From an uncultured Oscillospiraceae bacterium (lineage in GTDB: Bacteria; Bacillota; Clostridia; Oscillospirales; Oscillospiraceae), in assembly GCA_900763965.1 (NCBI GenBank), contig CAAFMG010000127.1, forward strand, positions 1 to 17,989: a stretch of DNA of 17,989 nt. Reading direction: 5' to 3'. Shown piece after piece: positions 1 to 7,843 of the stretch (positions are counted from its first letter, which is position 1; the number at the start of each line of letters is the position of its first letter). Under the pieces are notes generated by a model, which worked only from the letters and a program-made list of their open reading frames with translations, was not told the origin of the DNA and searched no databases. Made by a program: the position numbers and the translations under genes.

Positions 1-53
1 AAAACTGCTGCGATGGTGTATTATATGCGAGTCGGCAAGAGCTGAGCGCAAAT

Positions 54-145
54 GGAGAAGTCGCGTAGCTGGCCGAGCGCGCACGATTGGAAATCGTGTA
101 TACCCCAAAAGGGTATCGAGGGTTCAAATCCCTCCTTCTCCGCCA
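54..145 (+). tRNA. tRNA-Ser (anticodon GGA)
   Basis: The acceptor stem GGAGAAG (54-60) pairs exactly with CTTCTCC (135-141). It is followed by discriminator G142 and an encoded CCA at 143-145. The anticodon arm has stem 82-86/94-98 and loop TTGGAAA (87-93), with anticodon GGA at 89-91, which reads serine UCC/UCU codons. A long variable arm (TACCCC, AAA, GGGTA around 101-115) is typical of class II tRNAs such as tRNA-Ser. The T loop is GTTCAAATC. A TATTAT-like -10 may lie at 19-24, but its -35 would fall outside the window. Confidence 0.96.
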
Positions 146-148
146 TAG

Positions 149-190
149 TCCACCGCAATTCGGATTGAATTGCGGTGGATTTTTTGTTTT
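149..190 (+). terminator. Rho-independent terminator after tRNA-Ser
   Basis: A perfect 12-bp stem, TCCACCGCAATT (149-160) with AATTGCGGTGGA (168-179), encloses a 7-nt loop and is followed by a T tract (180-185 and beyond). It starts four bases after the tRNA CCA and so ends the tRNA transcript. Confidence 0.92.
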
Positions 191-315
191 CGGTATGTTA
201 TGCTTAGACTCGGTAATTGGGATCTATCAGGAATTTTTGAAAGTTGGATAGCCAATAGAAGGAATCGGAAGATCCTAATGTTGGAATGACTACTATGTAA
301 TAAGGAGTGCAAACA
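191..315. other. Intergenic region upstream of the CPBP protease
   Basis: About 125 bp separates the tRNA terminator from the next gene. I see no convincing promoter. A TTGAAA at 237-242 could be a -35, but the base run 17 nt downstream (AGGAAT) is a poor -10. The only clear element is the TAAGGAG ribosome binding site at 301-307. Confidence 0.4.
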
Positions 316-1164
316 ATGAGAACAAGGACAGTGATTGGTGTATCCATTGCAGCCATATTCATTCTGATCATAACCCAGGTGGCTGCGCAGGGTGTGGCCG
401 GTTTGCTCAGCTTGGTCAAAGTTCCCTATGGTATTTGCAATGTGGTGGCAGGGGCTTTGTATGTTGGGCTGGCCTATTTTTCATTGCAGATGTTTTTGCG
501 CAAGGGCATGAAGCTGCCGGGTTCTGATTTTGGAATGCCCGGATTTTCGATTCAGGGGAAATGGGCTGTAACGGCCATTGCGCTGCCCCTTGCGGTGAAG
601 GGGGTGTATTTGCTGCTGTTCAGCGGTTCCTATGTCCCATCCGGGATGACCGGGGCGCAAATATGCAGCACCCTGAGTGCCGGGATCGCATTTACAGGGA
701 TCGGAGCGGGATTTGTGGAGGAAATGGTATTCCGCGGGGTGATCCTGAATATAATGAAAAAGAGATGGAATCCAAAGGCAGCTGTGATCGTTCCGTCTGT
801 CCTGTTTGGGGCAGTGCATATTCTGGGGATGGATCTTTCTTTGAGAAGCTGTCTGCTGGTCCTGACGGCCGGGACAATGGTGGGCATTATGTTTTCCCTC
901 ATCGCCATGGAAAGCGGTTCTGTCTGGAACAGCGGAATCGTACACGCAGTGTGGAATATGGTGATTATCGGCGGCGGACTGGCTGTGGGAGATCGTGCGG
1001 ACGCATACTCCGTAATGACCTATGTGCTGGACAGCAGATCCTTTGCCGTTACCGGCGGTGAATTCGGGATCGAGTCATCCGTTATTTCCCTGGCTGGATA
1101 TATGATCGTTTCCTTCATTGCTCTTTTTATGATCCGGTCTGAAAGGCAAAAGCAATGCCAATAG
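316..1164 (+). CDS. CPBP-family intramembrane metalloprotease
   Basis: This is a 282-residue polytopic membrane protein of the CPBP (CAAX protease and bacteriocin-processing, Abi) family. All three family motifs are visible: the EExxxR motif as EEMVFR (residues 135-140), the FxxxH motif in VLFGAVH (H168), and a late HAVWN (H210, N214). These residues form the glutamate/histidine active site in characterised members. Hydrophobic segments run through residues 6-35, 40-62, 82-103, 120-135, 155-195 and 255-275. The ATG at 316 sits 8 nt after GGAG (304-307). An upstream in-frame GTG at 307 overlaps that ribosome binding site and is not favoured. Members act in prenyl-protein processing, bacteriocin maturation or self-immunity. 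No bacteriocin or peptide gene lies nearby, so the substrate is unknown. The gene appears intact and single. Confidence 0.88.
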   Translation: MRTRTVIGVSIAAIFILIITQVAAQGVAGLLSLVKVPYGICNVVAGALYVGLAYFSLQMFLRKGMKLPGSDFGMPGFSIQGKWAVTAIALPLAVKGVYLLLFSGSYVPSGMTGAQICSTLSAGIAFTGIGAGFVEEMVFRGVILNIMKKRWNPKAAVIVPSVLFGAVHILGMDLSLRSCLLVLTAGTMVGIMFSLIAMESGSVWNSGIVHAVWNMVIIGGGLAVGDRADAYSVMTYVLDSRSFAVTGGEFGIESSVISLAGYMIVSFIALFMIRSERQKQCQ

Positions 1165-1203
1165 GATTCCCTTTGGGTGCAGAAAAAATAATATAGAAAA
1201 GTG

Positions 1204-1232
1204 TTGAAAAAAACATTGCTTGCTAGTATACT
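1204..1232 (+). promoter_or_regulatory. Sigma-A type promoter of the uracil permease gene
   Basis: A -35 TTGAAA (1204-1209) and a -10 TATACT (1227-1232) are separated by exactly 17 nt. The start codon follows 34 nt after the -10. The 5' leader would be only about 28 nt, so there is no room for a riboswitch or PyrR-type attenuator between this promoter and the gene. Confidence 0.78.
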
Positions 1233-1266
1233 GTATGGGAAATAAGAAAGAGAGGATGTTTTTCCA

Positions 1267-2634
1267 ATGGATCATTCTGAAAAAAACACAGAGGCTGTAT
1301 ATGATGTCAGCACTCTGGGAACGTCGAAAACCCTGATTCTGGGTTTGCAGCATCTGTTCGCCATGTTTGGTGCAACGGTGCTGGTGCCTGCCCTGACGGG
1401 GCTGAACGTCTCCACCACACTGCTGTTTGCTGGCCTCGGCACCCTGCTGTTCCACCTGATCACCGGACGGAAGGTTCCTGCATTCCTGGGTTCTTCCTTT
1501 GCCTTCCTGGGCGGCTATGCAGCCATTGCGCCCATGATCGACGGTCAGGCCAATACCCAGATGCTGCCCTATGCCTGCTTCGGCGTGGCGGTTGCCGGTA
1601 TGGTGTATCTGGTTCTGGCTGCTATGTTCAAGTCCTTCGGTGCCAATAAGGTCATGCGCTATTTCCCGCCCATTGTCACCGGCCCCATCATCATCTGCAT
1701 CGGTCTGTCTCTGGCCGGTTCCGCCATTAACAACTGCCGCACCAACTGGCTGATCGCTGTGGTTGCCATTCTGGTGGTGGTTGCCTGCAACATCTGGGGC
1801 AAGGGCATGGTTCAGATCGTCCCCATCCTGCTGGGTGTGGTGGCTTCCTATGTCTTTGCTGTGATCGTGGATCCCGCTGCCCGGGCCAATGTGGTCAATG
1901 CCGTGTCGGAAGCTTCCTGGTTTGGCCTGCCCATTGTCTGGGGCAACACCGTGTTTGCCATCTTCGGCGGTTCCTATGACAGGGGCGCACTGCTGACCTC
2001 TGTGATCACCATTGCCCCCATTGCCCTGGCTGCCATTGTGGAGCATATCGGTGATATGTGCGCCATTTCCTCCACCGTGGGCAAGAACTTTGTAGCCGAT
2101 CCCGGCCTGCACAGAACCCTCACCGGCGACGGCCTGGCAACGGCTCTGGCCGCTCTCTTTGGCGCACCTGCCAACACCACCTATGGCGAGAACACCGGCG
2201 TTCTGGCTCTGAGCAAGGTCTACGATCCCAAGGTCGTCCGTCTGGCCGCTGTGTTTGCCATTATCCTGTCCTTCAGCCCCAAGTTTGCCGCTCTGATCGT
2301 GGCAATGCCTGCCGCCACCATGGGCGGTGTCAGCCTGGTGCTGTACGGCATGATCTCCGCTGTTGGCGTGCGTAACGTGGTGGAAAACCGTGTGGACTTC
2401 ACCAAGAGCCGCAATGTCCTCATCGCTGCCATGATCCTGGGCCTGGCCGTTGGTGTCAGCTATAACGGTGCCATCGTGTTCTCCGTGGGTGCTGTGACCA
2501 TCAGCATGTCCGGCCTGGCCATTGCCGCTCTGGTTGGTATTCTGATGAACGCAATCCTGCCTGGCAAGGACTATGAGTTTGGTGCCAACGAAATGGGCGA
2601 TACCTCCGTTAACTTTGGTTCCCGGGTAGAGTAA
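1267..2634 (+). CDS. uraA: Uracil permease (NCS2 / UraA family)
   Basis: This 455-residue nucleobase:cation symporter of the NCS2 family imports uracil across the cytoplasmic membrane. The N-terminal block GLQHLFAMFGATVLVP (26-41) and the PAFLGSSFAF segment (71-80) closely match E. coli UraA and Bacillus PyrP. The two glutamates that bind substrate or protons in UraA are present, in VEHIGD (E259) and in TTYGENTGV (E308). Length and about 14 hydrophobic segments fit the family. Xanthine-type members are a less likely alternative because the E308 region reads like the uracil branch. The ribosome binding site AGAGG (1251-1255) lies 11 nt upstream. The gene is monocistronic, with its own promoter and terminator. 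Codon use is strongly biased to C-ending codons, which suggests high expression. Confidence 0.92.
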   Translation: MDHSEKNTEAVYDVSTLGTSKTLILGLQHLFAMFGATVLVPALTGLNVSTTLLFAGLGTLLFHLITGRKVPAFLGSSFAFLGGYAAIAPMIDGQANTQMLPYACFGVAVAGMVYLVLAAMFKSFGANKVMRYFPPIVTGPIIICIGLSLAGSAINNCRTNWLIAVVAILVVVACNIWGKGMVQIVPILLGVVASYVFAVIVDPAARANVVNAVSEASWFGLPIVWGNTVFAIFGGSYDRGALLTSVITIAPIALAAIVEHIGDMCAISSTVGKNFVADPGLHRTLTGDGLATALAALFGAPANTTYGENTGVLALSKVYDPKVVRLAAVFAIILSFSPKFAALIVAMPAATMGGVSLVLYGMISAVGVRNVVENRVDFTKSRNVLIAAMILGLAVGVSYNGAIVFSVGAVTISMSGLAIAALVGILMNAILPGKDYEFGANEMGDTSVNFGSRVE

Positions 2635-2648
2635 TCTGGATACTTTCG

Positions 2649-2687
2649 AAACAGCCATTTTTTCTTTGGGAAAATGGCTGTTTTTTA
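2649..2687 (+). terminator. Rho-independent terminator after uracil permease
   Basis: A 13-bp stem, AAACAGCCATTTT (2649-2661) with AAAATGGCTGTTT (2671-2683), encloses a 9-nt loop and merges into a T run (2681-2686). It lies 15 nt after the permease stop codon. Confidence 0.92.
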
Positions 2688-2703
2688 TGTGGCAAAATAC
2701 TTT

Positions 2704-2718
2704 AGGGTGTGGTATATT
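2704..2718 (+). promoter_or_regulatory. Probable extended -10 promoter of the nucleotidase operon
   Basis: TATATT (2713-2718) is preceded by TG plus one base (2710-2712), an extended -10 arrangement. The -35 position (2690-2695, TGGCAA) is poor, as is usual for extended -10 promoters. The element lies just after the uraA terminator and 31 nt before the start codon. Confidence 0.55.
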
Positions 2719-2749
2719 AGAACATATCCAATATAGAAAGAGGCCCGCT

Positions 2750-4654
2750 ATGATACGAATTCTGAAAACCCTTATCTGCCTGCTTTTGATCCTGTCCTTC
2801 GGCACGTCTGCGGTCTTACCTGCGGCTGCGGCAGAAAAGACAGAAAATGCAGTGATCCTGTTTACCCATGACCTCCACTCCCATCTGCTGCCCGCCCAAG
2901 ATGAAAACGGCGGGGAGTACGGCGGCTATGCCCGGCTGATGACGGCCATTCGGGAGCAAAGGACTGCCCATCCCAATGCCCTTCTGGTGGATGCCGGCGA
3001 TTTTTCCATGGGTTCTCTGTTCCAGACGGCCTATACCACCTCAGCTTTGGAGCTGCGGATCATGGGGGCCATGGGCTATGATGCCACCACCTTCGGAAAC
3101 CATGAATTTGATTACCTGCCCAAGGGACTGGCCGGAATGCTCAATGCAGCGGCTTCCTGCGGTGAGCCGGTTCCTGCCATTGTGGATGCCAACTATTGGC
3201 CGCCTGAGGAAGGGCAGGAGGGCTGGAATGCAGATGCACAGCTTGTCCGGCAGGCTATGGAAAACTTTGGCGTGAAGGACTATGTGATCCTGGAGCGGGG
3301 CGGGGTATACTTTGCCCTGTTCGGTCTGACCGGTCAGGATTCCAACAAATGCGCCCCCAATTCCGGTATGGTTCTGCAGGATCCTGCCACGGCGGCACAG
3401 GCTGTGGTGGATCGGGCAGTTGCTGAATGCAAATCCAAGTATGGTGTGGAGCCGCTGGTGATCGCCCTGTCCCACAGCGGTACCCAGGACGGAAAAGGCG
3501 AGGACTATGAGCTGGCCAAAAACGTCAAGGGCATCGACTTGATCGTTTCCGGACACAGCCATACCACATTGCCCCAGCCCATTCAGGTGGGACAGACCTA
3601 CATTGTTTCCGCAGGGGAGTACAGCAAGAACCTGGGCCGAATAGAGCTGGAACAGAAGGCTGACGGCTCGGTGTCTCTGGCGGATTTTGCCCTGATCCCC
3701 ATCAACGAGTCTGTGGCATCGGATCCGGAGATCGAGGCCATGGTGGAGTCCTTCCAGAAGAACGTTGAGGAAAACTACCTGGCGGATTACGGTATGACCT
3801 TTCATCAGGTGCTGGTAAACAACCCCTACGAATTTGAAAAGCCAGAGGCCCTTTACAACTATGCCCATGAATCCACCCTGGGAAATGTGTTCTCCGATGC
3901 CTACCGCTGGGCGGCGGAAAAGGCCCTGGGACATCCGGTGGATCTGGCCCTGACAGCCTCCGGTGTGGTTCGGGAGACGATCCCTAAGGGAAATGTGACG
4001 GTTTCGGATATCTTCAATGCAGCATCTCTGGGTGTCGGCACCGAAGGAGAGCTGGTCTGTGCCTGGCTGACCGGTGCAGACCTGAAATGCGCATTGGAGG
4101 TGGATGCCTCTGTGTACCCGCTGATGCACGCAGCGCAGCTGTTCTGCTCCGGTGCAGAGTATTCCTTCAATACCAACCGCATGATCTTCAATAAGGTGGA
4201 CTACGCCATGCTCCGCCGCCCGGACGGCACATTGGAGGCCATTCAGGATGACAAGCTCTACTGCGTTGTGGTGGGTATGTACATGGCTCAGATGCTGGGA
4301 AGCGTCCGGGATCTTTCCAAGGGTATGCTGTCCACCGTTCCCCGGGATGCCCAAGGCAATCCCATGGGAGATCAGGAGCTGCTGGAATCGGTGATTCGGG
4401 ATGAAAACGGTGTCCCCGTTAAGGAATGGTATGCCATTGCCTCCTATTTACAGCAGATGGGCGGAGAAATGGATGCCCAGTACGCGCAGATCGATGGACG
4501 GAAAGTGGTGTATTCCAGCTGGAATCCGGCAGATCTTCTGAGAAATGCCAATGTGTTTACCTGGATCGCCATGGCGGCTGTTCTGTTTTTGATCCTGCTG
4601 GCGGGACTGGTGGTTCGTCTGATTTGCAAGAAGAAGCGTAAGAACAGAAAATAA
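2750..4654 (+). CDS. Membrane-anchored 5'-nucleotidase / metallophosphoesterase
   Basis: This 634-residue exported enzyme belongs to the 5'-nucleotidase/UDP-sugar hydrolase family. It probably releases nucleosides and phosphate from extracellular nucleotides. An N-terminal signal peptide (residues 1-28, ending AVLPAAAA) precedes a calcineurin-like domain. Its metal-binding motifs are THDLHSH (D41, H43), DAGD (81-84), GNHE (116-119), SHSG (241-244) and SGHSHT (267-272). A 5'-nucleotidase C-terminal domain follows, with the block TASGVVRETIPKGNVTVSD. One transmembrane helix (about 603-625) and a basic KKKRKNRK tail then anchor it. There is no LPxTG motif. The ATG at 2750 follows GAAAGAGG (2736-2742). 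An upstream in-frame start at 2666 lies inside the preceding terminator and is rejected. This is the first gene of an operon; the lysozyme gene follows after 12 nt. The exact substrate cannot be told from sequence. Confidence 0.88.
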   Translation: MIRILKTLICLLLILSFGTSAVLPAAAAEKTENAVILFTHDLHSHLLPAQDENGGEYGGYARLMTAIREQRTAHPNALLVDAGDFSMGSLFQTAYTTSALELRIMGAMGYDATTFGNHEFDYLPKGLAGMLNAAASCGEPVPAIVDANYWPPEEGQEGWNADAQLVRQAMENFGVKDYVILERGGVYFALFGLTGQDSNKCAPNSGMVLQDPATAAQAVVDRAVAECKSKYGVEPLVIALSHSGTQDGKGEDYELAKNVKGIDLIVSGHSHTTLPQPIQVGQTYIVSAGEYSKNLGRIELEQKADGSVSLADFALIPINESVASDPEIEAMVESFQKNVEENYLADYGMTFHQVLVNNPYEFEKPEALYNYAHESTLGNVFSDAYRWAAEKALGHPVDLALTASGVVRETIPKGNVTVSDIFNAASLGVGTEGELVCAWLTGADLKCALEVDASVYPLMHAAQLFCSGAEYSFNTNRMIFNKVDYAMLRRPDGTLEAIQDDKLYCVVVGMYMAQMLGSVRDLSKGMLSTVPRDAQGNPMGDQELLESVIRDENGVPVKEWYAIASYLQQMGGEMDAQYAQIDGRKVVYSSWNPADLLRNANVFTWIAMAAVLFLILLAGLVVRLICKKKRKNRK

Positions 4655-4666
4655 CAGGAGTTGCCT

Positions 4667-5947
4667 ATGAACAAGAGAAAGAGAATTCTGCCGGTAGTAT
4701 TCCTGCTGCTGGCGGCCCTGCTGCTGACGGGGTGCACAAAGCGGGCAAAGGAAACCGATGAGATCACCACCGGCATTGATGTTGCCCGGTATCAGGGAAC
4801 CATTGACTGGACCCGTGTGGCCACCTCCAGCGTGGATTTTGCCATGGTGCGTTTGGGCTACCGCTCCTATGCCGACGGCAGCATTGTGGAAGATCCCAAC
4901 GCACGCTATAACCTGCAGGAGGCACAGAAAAACAACATTATGCTGGGTGCCTATTTCTTCTCCTCTGCTGTCAATACCACAGAAGCGGTGGAAGAAGCCA
5001 ACTGGGCAGCGGACATTCTGGATCACTACAGCATCAACTATCCCATTGCCTACGACTGCGAGGGCTTCCTGGAGGAAACCAGCCGTCAGTACGATATGAG
5101 CGTCAAGGAACGGACAGACGTGGCGCTGGCGTTTCTGAAGCAGATCGAAAAGCGGGGCTACGAAGGAATGTTCTATGCCTCCAAAAACGACATGGAAAAA
5201 TTCCACCGCTGGGATATGAGCCGGATCGAAAAGCACTACAAGGTGTGGGTGGCGCAGTACCCGGAGGTGGGCTATCCCACCACGGAAAAGAGCAGCTACA
5301 CCGGCCCCCATGCCATGTGGCAGCATACCACCAAGGGGGTTGTGCCTGGGATTACCCAGAATGTGGATCTGGATGTAGCCTATTTTGGCTACGCCGAGAT
5401 CAATCCGCCCGTCAGCGATGTACCGCCGGAGGAGGCAAAGCCGGATGTGGAAGCAATGATGACCTTCGAGCAGGTCAACGAGCTTGTCACCGCCAAGGAG
5501 GAAACCAATCTGCGCAGTGCCCCCAGCCAGGGCGAGGACAGCACCGTTCTTTACACCCTGAAGCATGGTCAGGAGGCCACCCGCATCGCCATCAGCAGCA
5601 GCGGCTGGTCAAAGCTGGAGTTTGAGGGAAACATCTACTACGCTGTTTCCAATCTGCTGACTACGGATTTCAACTACACGCCTGCCCCGGTCTATGAGGA
5701 AAAAACCGAGGATGACGGTGTGACGACCCGGTTTGTGGCGGTGCAGGAGCAGGTCACAGCGAAAATCGAGGCCAATCTGCGCACCCTGCCCAGTGTGGAT
5801 CATCCGGATTGTAAAATTGTGACCCTGCTGAAAAACGGAACGGTTGTCACGAGAACCGGCATCAACGAGGAATTGGGATGGTCCCGGCTGGATTACAATG
5901 GACAGACAGTGTACTGTGTCAGCAGTCTGCTGAAGGTTGTGCAGTAG
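4667..5947 (+). CDS. GH25 lysozyme lipoprotein with two SH3 domains
   Basis: This 426-residue lipoprotein probably cuts peptidoglycan between N-acetylmuramic acid and N-acetylglucosamine. It has a basic start and hydrophobic stretch ending in lipobox LTGC (C23). A GH25 domain spans about residues 34-243, with GIDVARYQG (D38) and the acidic YDCEG pair (D130, E132) expected in the catalytic site. Two bacterial SH3-type repeats follow, at about 272-332 and 361-424. Both start with VTAK-x-E-x-NLR and probably bind cell wall. The ATG at 4667 follows AGGAG (4656-4660) by 6 nt. An in-frame TTG at 4661 is adjacent to the ribosome binding site and less likely. The gene lies 12 nt after the nucleotidase gene and 17 nt before the LUD gene. 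A lipid anchor suggests cell-wall turnover rather than a secreted weapon or phage endolysin. Confidence 0.9.
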   Translation: MNKRKRILPVVFLLLAALLLTGCTKRAKETDEITTGIDVARYQGTIDWTRVATSSVDFAMVRLGYRSYADGSIVEDPNARYNLQEAQKNNIMLGAYFFSSAVNTTEAVEEANWAADILDHYSINYPIAYDCEGFLEETSRQYDMSVKERTDVALAFLKQIEKRGYEGMFYASKNDMEKFHRWDMSRIEKHYKVWVAQYPEVGYPTTEKSSYTGPHAMWQHTTKGVVPGITQNVDLDVAYFGYAEINPPVSDVPPEEAKPDVEAMMTFEQVNELVTAKEETNLRSAPSQGEDSTVLYTLKHGQEATRIAISSSGWSKLEFEGNIYYAVSNLLTTDFNYTPAPVYEEKTEDDGVTTRFVAVQEQVTAKIEANLRTLPSVDHPDCKIVTLLKNGTVVTRTGINEELGWSRLDYNGQTVYCVSSLLKVVQ

Positions 5948-5964
5948 GTTAAAAGGAGGAACGT

Positions 5965-6606
5965 ATGATGAATGCAGCGATCAAGAAGTACTATGAAAAT
6001 CGCGGCAAGGTACTGGTGAAGAATCTGAAAAGCCGTCACTTTGATGCCTATTACTGCGACAACAAGGAGCAGGCTCTGGAAAAGGCATTGGAACTGATCC
6101 CGGCAGATGCTGTCATTGGCTGGGGCGGAGCAACCTCTGCCCAGCAGATCGGCCTGATGGAGACGCTCAATGCAAAAGGATACCATACCCTGGATCGGGA
6201 CAAGGTTTCCGATATGGCTCAGAAGCTTCAGATTTCCAAGCAGTGCCTGCTGGCGGATGTGTTTTTGACCGGGGCCAATGCCATCAGCCTGGACGGACAG
6301 ATGGTGAATATTGACGGCACGGGAAACCGGGTGGCAGCCATTGTCTATGGCCCGGATATGGTTCTGGTGATCGCAGGGATGAACAAGGTGACTGATACTC
6401 TGGAGGAAGCCATGGATCGGGCCAGACATCTGGCAGCCCCCATGAACAACCAGCGTTTTGACAATCAGAATCCCTGTAAGTTTACAGGAAGCTGTGCCGA
6501 CTGCAAGTGCGAAACCTGCATCTGCAATCAGATCCTCATCACCCGCCACTGCCGCCCTGCCGGACGGATCAAGTTTATTCTGGTTGGGGAGGAACTTGGT
6601 TACTAA
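5965..6606 (+). CDS. LUD-domain (lactate utilization-like, DUF162) protein
   Basis: This 213-residue cytoplasmic protein is of the LUD family, related to LutC/YkgG. The family blocks VIGWGGATSA (50-59), LTGANAISLDG (101-111), VNIDGTGNRVAAIVYGP (114-130) and the C-terminal KFILVGEELGY are present. A cysteine-rich segment (C171, C177, C180, C182, C185, C187, C196) precedes the end. It is typical of the stand-alone clostridial branch, and I infer that it may bind metal or Fe-S. LutA and LutB partners are absent here, so a role in lactate oxidation is not supported by context. The AAGGAGG ribosome binding site (5953-5959) serves either of two adjacent ATGs (5965 or 5968). It is the third gene of the operon, and the stop codon abuts the next start. 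Confidence 0.85.
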   Translation: MMNAAIKKYYENRGKVLVKNLKSRHFDAYYCDNKEQALEKALELIPADAVIGWGGATSAQQIGLMETLNAKGYHTLDRDKVSDMAQKLQISKQCLLADVFLTGANAISLDGQMVNIDGTGNRVAAIVYGPDMVLVIAGMNKVTDTLEEAMDRARHLAAPMNNQRFDNQNPCKFTGSCADCKCETCICNQILITRHCRPAGRIKFILVGEELGY

Positions 6607-7023
6607 ATGGTAGAGAAAATTCGTGCTCTGATAGAAAAATACTGGGATGTTCTGACATATCTGGTATTTGGCGTTTTGACCACCGTGGTCAATTATCTTG
6701 TCTACATACCCTGTCAGCAGATACTGGGTATGTCTGCCTCCCTCAGTAATATTTTGGCCTGGGTGGCGGCAGTGGCGTTTGCTTTTTTGACAAACAAACC
6801 CTTTGTATTCCGCAGCCATGACTGGTCTGCCCAGACGGTGATCCCGGAGCTGACAAAATTCGTCAGCTGCCGTGTTGGCTCCGGCGCACTGGAGACGGTG
6901 ATCCTGTTTCTGACGGTGGATCTTCTGGGATGGAACGGCGTTATCTGGAAGTTTGCCACCCAGGTGATGGTCGTGATCCTGAATTATGTGGCCAGCAAGC
7001 TGCTGATTTTTCGCAAATCCTAA
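6607..7023 (+). CDS. GtrA-like family membrane protein
   Basis: This 138-residue protein has four predicted membrane helices (about 15-36, 45-64, 83-104 and 111-130). It carries the GtrA-family signatures FAFLTNKPFVFR (58-69) and NYVASKLLIFRKS at the C-terminus. GtrA-like proteins are thought to flip or present polyprenyl-linked sugars used to decorate surface polymers. No glycosyltransferase partner is present in the window. The start codon directly follows the LUD stop with no gap, and a GGGGAGG (6588-6594) lies inside the upstream gene, so translation is probably coupled. This is the last gene of the operon, ending at a strong terminator. Confidence 0.87.
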   Translation: MVEKIRALIEKYWDVLTYLVFGVLTTVVNYLVYIPCQQILGMSASLSNILAWVAAVAFAFLTNKPFVFRSHDWSAQTVIPELTKFVSCRVGSGALETVILFLTVDLLGWNGVIWKFATQVMVVILNYVASKLLIFRKS

Positions 7024-7027
7024 CGTG

Positions 7028-7063
7028 AGTCATCCATTGCACCGGCAATGGATGACTTTTTTA
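7028..7063 (+). terminator. Rho-independent terminator after gtrA-like gene
   Basis: A perfect 12-bp stem, GTCATCCATTGC (7029-7040) with GCAATGGATGAC (7045-7056), has a 4-nt loop ACCG and is followed by six T. It starts 5 nt after the stop codon and ends the four-gene operon. Confidence 0.94.
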
Positions 7064-7083
7064 CAAAACAGTAGAAAAATGTT

Positions 7084-7112
7084 TCGATATTTTTCTGTAT
7101 CTATGCTATAAT
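7084..7112 (+). promoter_or_regulatory. Promoter of the ABC/FtsX operon
   Basis: A consensus -10 TATAAT (7107-7112) is preceded by TGC (7104-7106, extended -10). A -35-like TCGATA (7084-7089, four of six consensus bases) sits 17 nt upstream. It falls between the previous terminator and the ATPase start, leaving a leader of roughly 23 nt. Confidence 0.77.
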
Positions 7113-7141
7113 TAAGAAAAACATCTTATGAGGTGACCGCT

Positions 7142-7843
7142 ATGGCATTTGTGGAATTTCAAAATGTAGGAAAGACCTACCACATGGGAGAGGTAGAGAT
7201 CAATGCCCTTCGGGATGCTTCCTTTACGGTAGAAAAAGGGGAACTGGTGGTCATTGTAGGCCCTTCCGGTGCAGGCAAAACGACCCTGCTGAATATTCTG
7301 GGTGGTATGGATACCCTGTCCACAGGTAAGGTGTTTCTGGACGGGCGGGAAATCTCCAACCTGAATAAAAAGCAGCTGACCCAGTACCGCCGTAAAGATG
7401 TGGGATTTGTATTTCAGTTTTACAATCTGATCGGCAATCTGACAGCACTGGAAAATGTGGAGCTTGCCAATCAGATCTGCGAGCATCCGCTGGACGCAGC
7501 GGAGATCCTGCAAGAGGTGGGTCTGAAGGACAGAGCCAAAAACTTCCCCAGCCAGCTGTCCGGCGGTGAACAGCAGCGTGTGGCCATTGCCCGGGCCCTG
7601 GCGAAAAATCCCAAGCTGCTATTGTGTGATGAGCCCACCGGTGCACTGGACTATCAGACCGGCAAGGCGATTTTGCAGCTATTACAGGATACCGGACGAA
7701 AAACCGGCATGACCGTGATCATTATTACCCACAACAGTGCACTGACGGCCATGGCCGACCGGGTGATCCGGGTCAAAAACGGAACCGTCAGTTCGATGGA
7801 AGTGAATGAACACCCTCAGGATATTGGGGAGATCGAATGGTAA
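7142..7843 (+). CDS. ABC transporter ATP-binding protein (MacB/LolD/BceA type)
   Basis: This 233-residue ATPase powers the FtsX-type permease encoded next. Walker A is GPSGAGKTT (40-48), the Q loop is FVFQ (Q92), the ABC signature is LSGGEQQ (139-145), Walker B is LLLCDEPTGALD (159-170) and the H-loop is THN (H197). The LSGGEQQRVAIARAL and CDEPTGALD wording is characteristic of the MacB/LolD/FtsE/BceA subfamily, whose members do mechanical work on envelope substrates rather than classic import. The ATG at 7142 follows GAGGTGA (from 7130). A GTG at 7133 lies in that ribosome binding site and is not preferred. The 3' end overlaps the permease gene by 7 nt, so the two are co-translated. Confidence 0.92.
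   Translation: MAFVEFQNVGKTYHMGEVEINALRDASFTVEKGELVVIVGPSGAGKTTLLNILGGMDTLSTGKVFLDGREISNLNKKQLTQYRRKDVGFVFQFYNLIGNLTALENVELANQICEHPLDAAEILQEVGLKDRAKNFPSQLSGGEQQRVAIARALAKNPKLLLCDEPTGALDYQTGKAILQLLQDTGRKTGMTVIIITHNSALTAMADRVIRVKNGTVSSMEVNEHPQDIGEIEW

Noticed and set aside
1233..1266. Riboswitch or attenuator before the uracil permease
   Set aside because: The leader between the promoter and the start is about 30 nt, with no stem and no PyrR-binding loop.
2666..2749. Longer N-terminus for the 5'-nucleotidase
   Set aside because: The extension would start inside the uraA terminator and upstream of the extended -10 promoter. The ATG at 2750 has a ribosome binding site and begins a proper signal peptide.
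1075..2805. Long open frame on the minus strand opposite the uracil permease
   Set aside because: It is antisense to a clear NCS2 permease with third-position C/G bias, which clears stops on the other strand. Its translation is low-complexity His/Gly/Gln-rich, with no family motif or ribosome binding site.
5480..5940. Tandem VTAK-x-E-x-NLR repeats as possible DNA repeats
   Set aside because: They are two diverged SH3-type protein domains. DNA identity is low, so this is domain duplication and not a mobile or CRISPR repeat.
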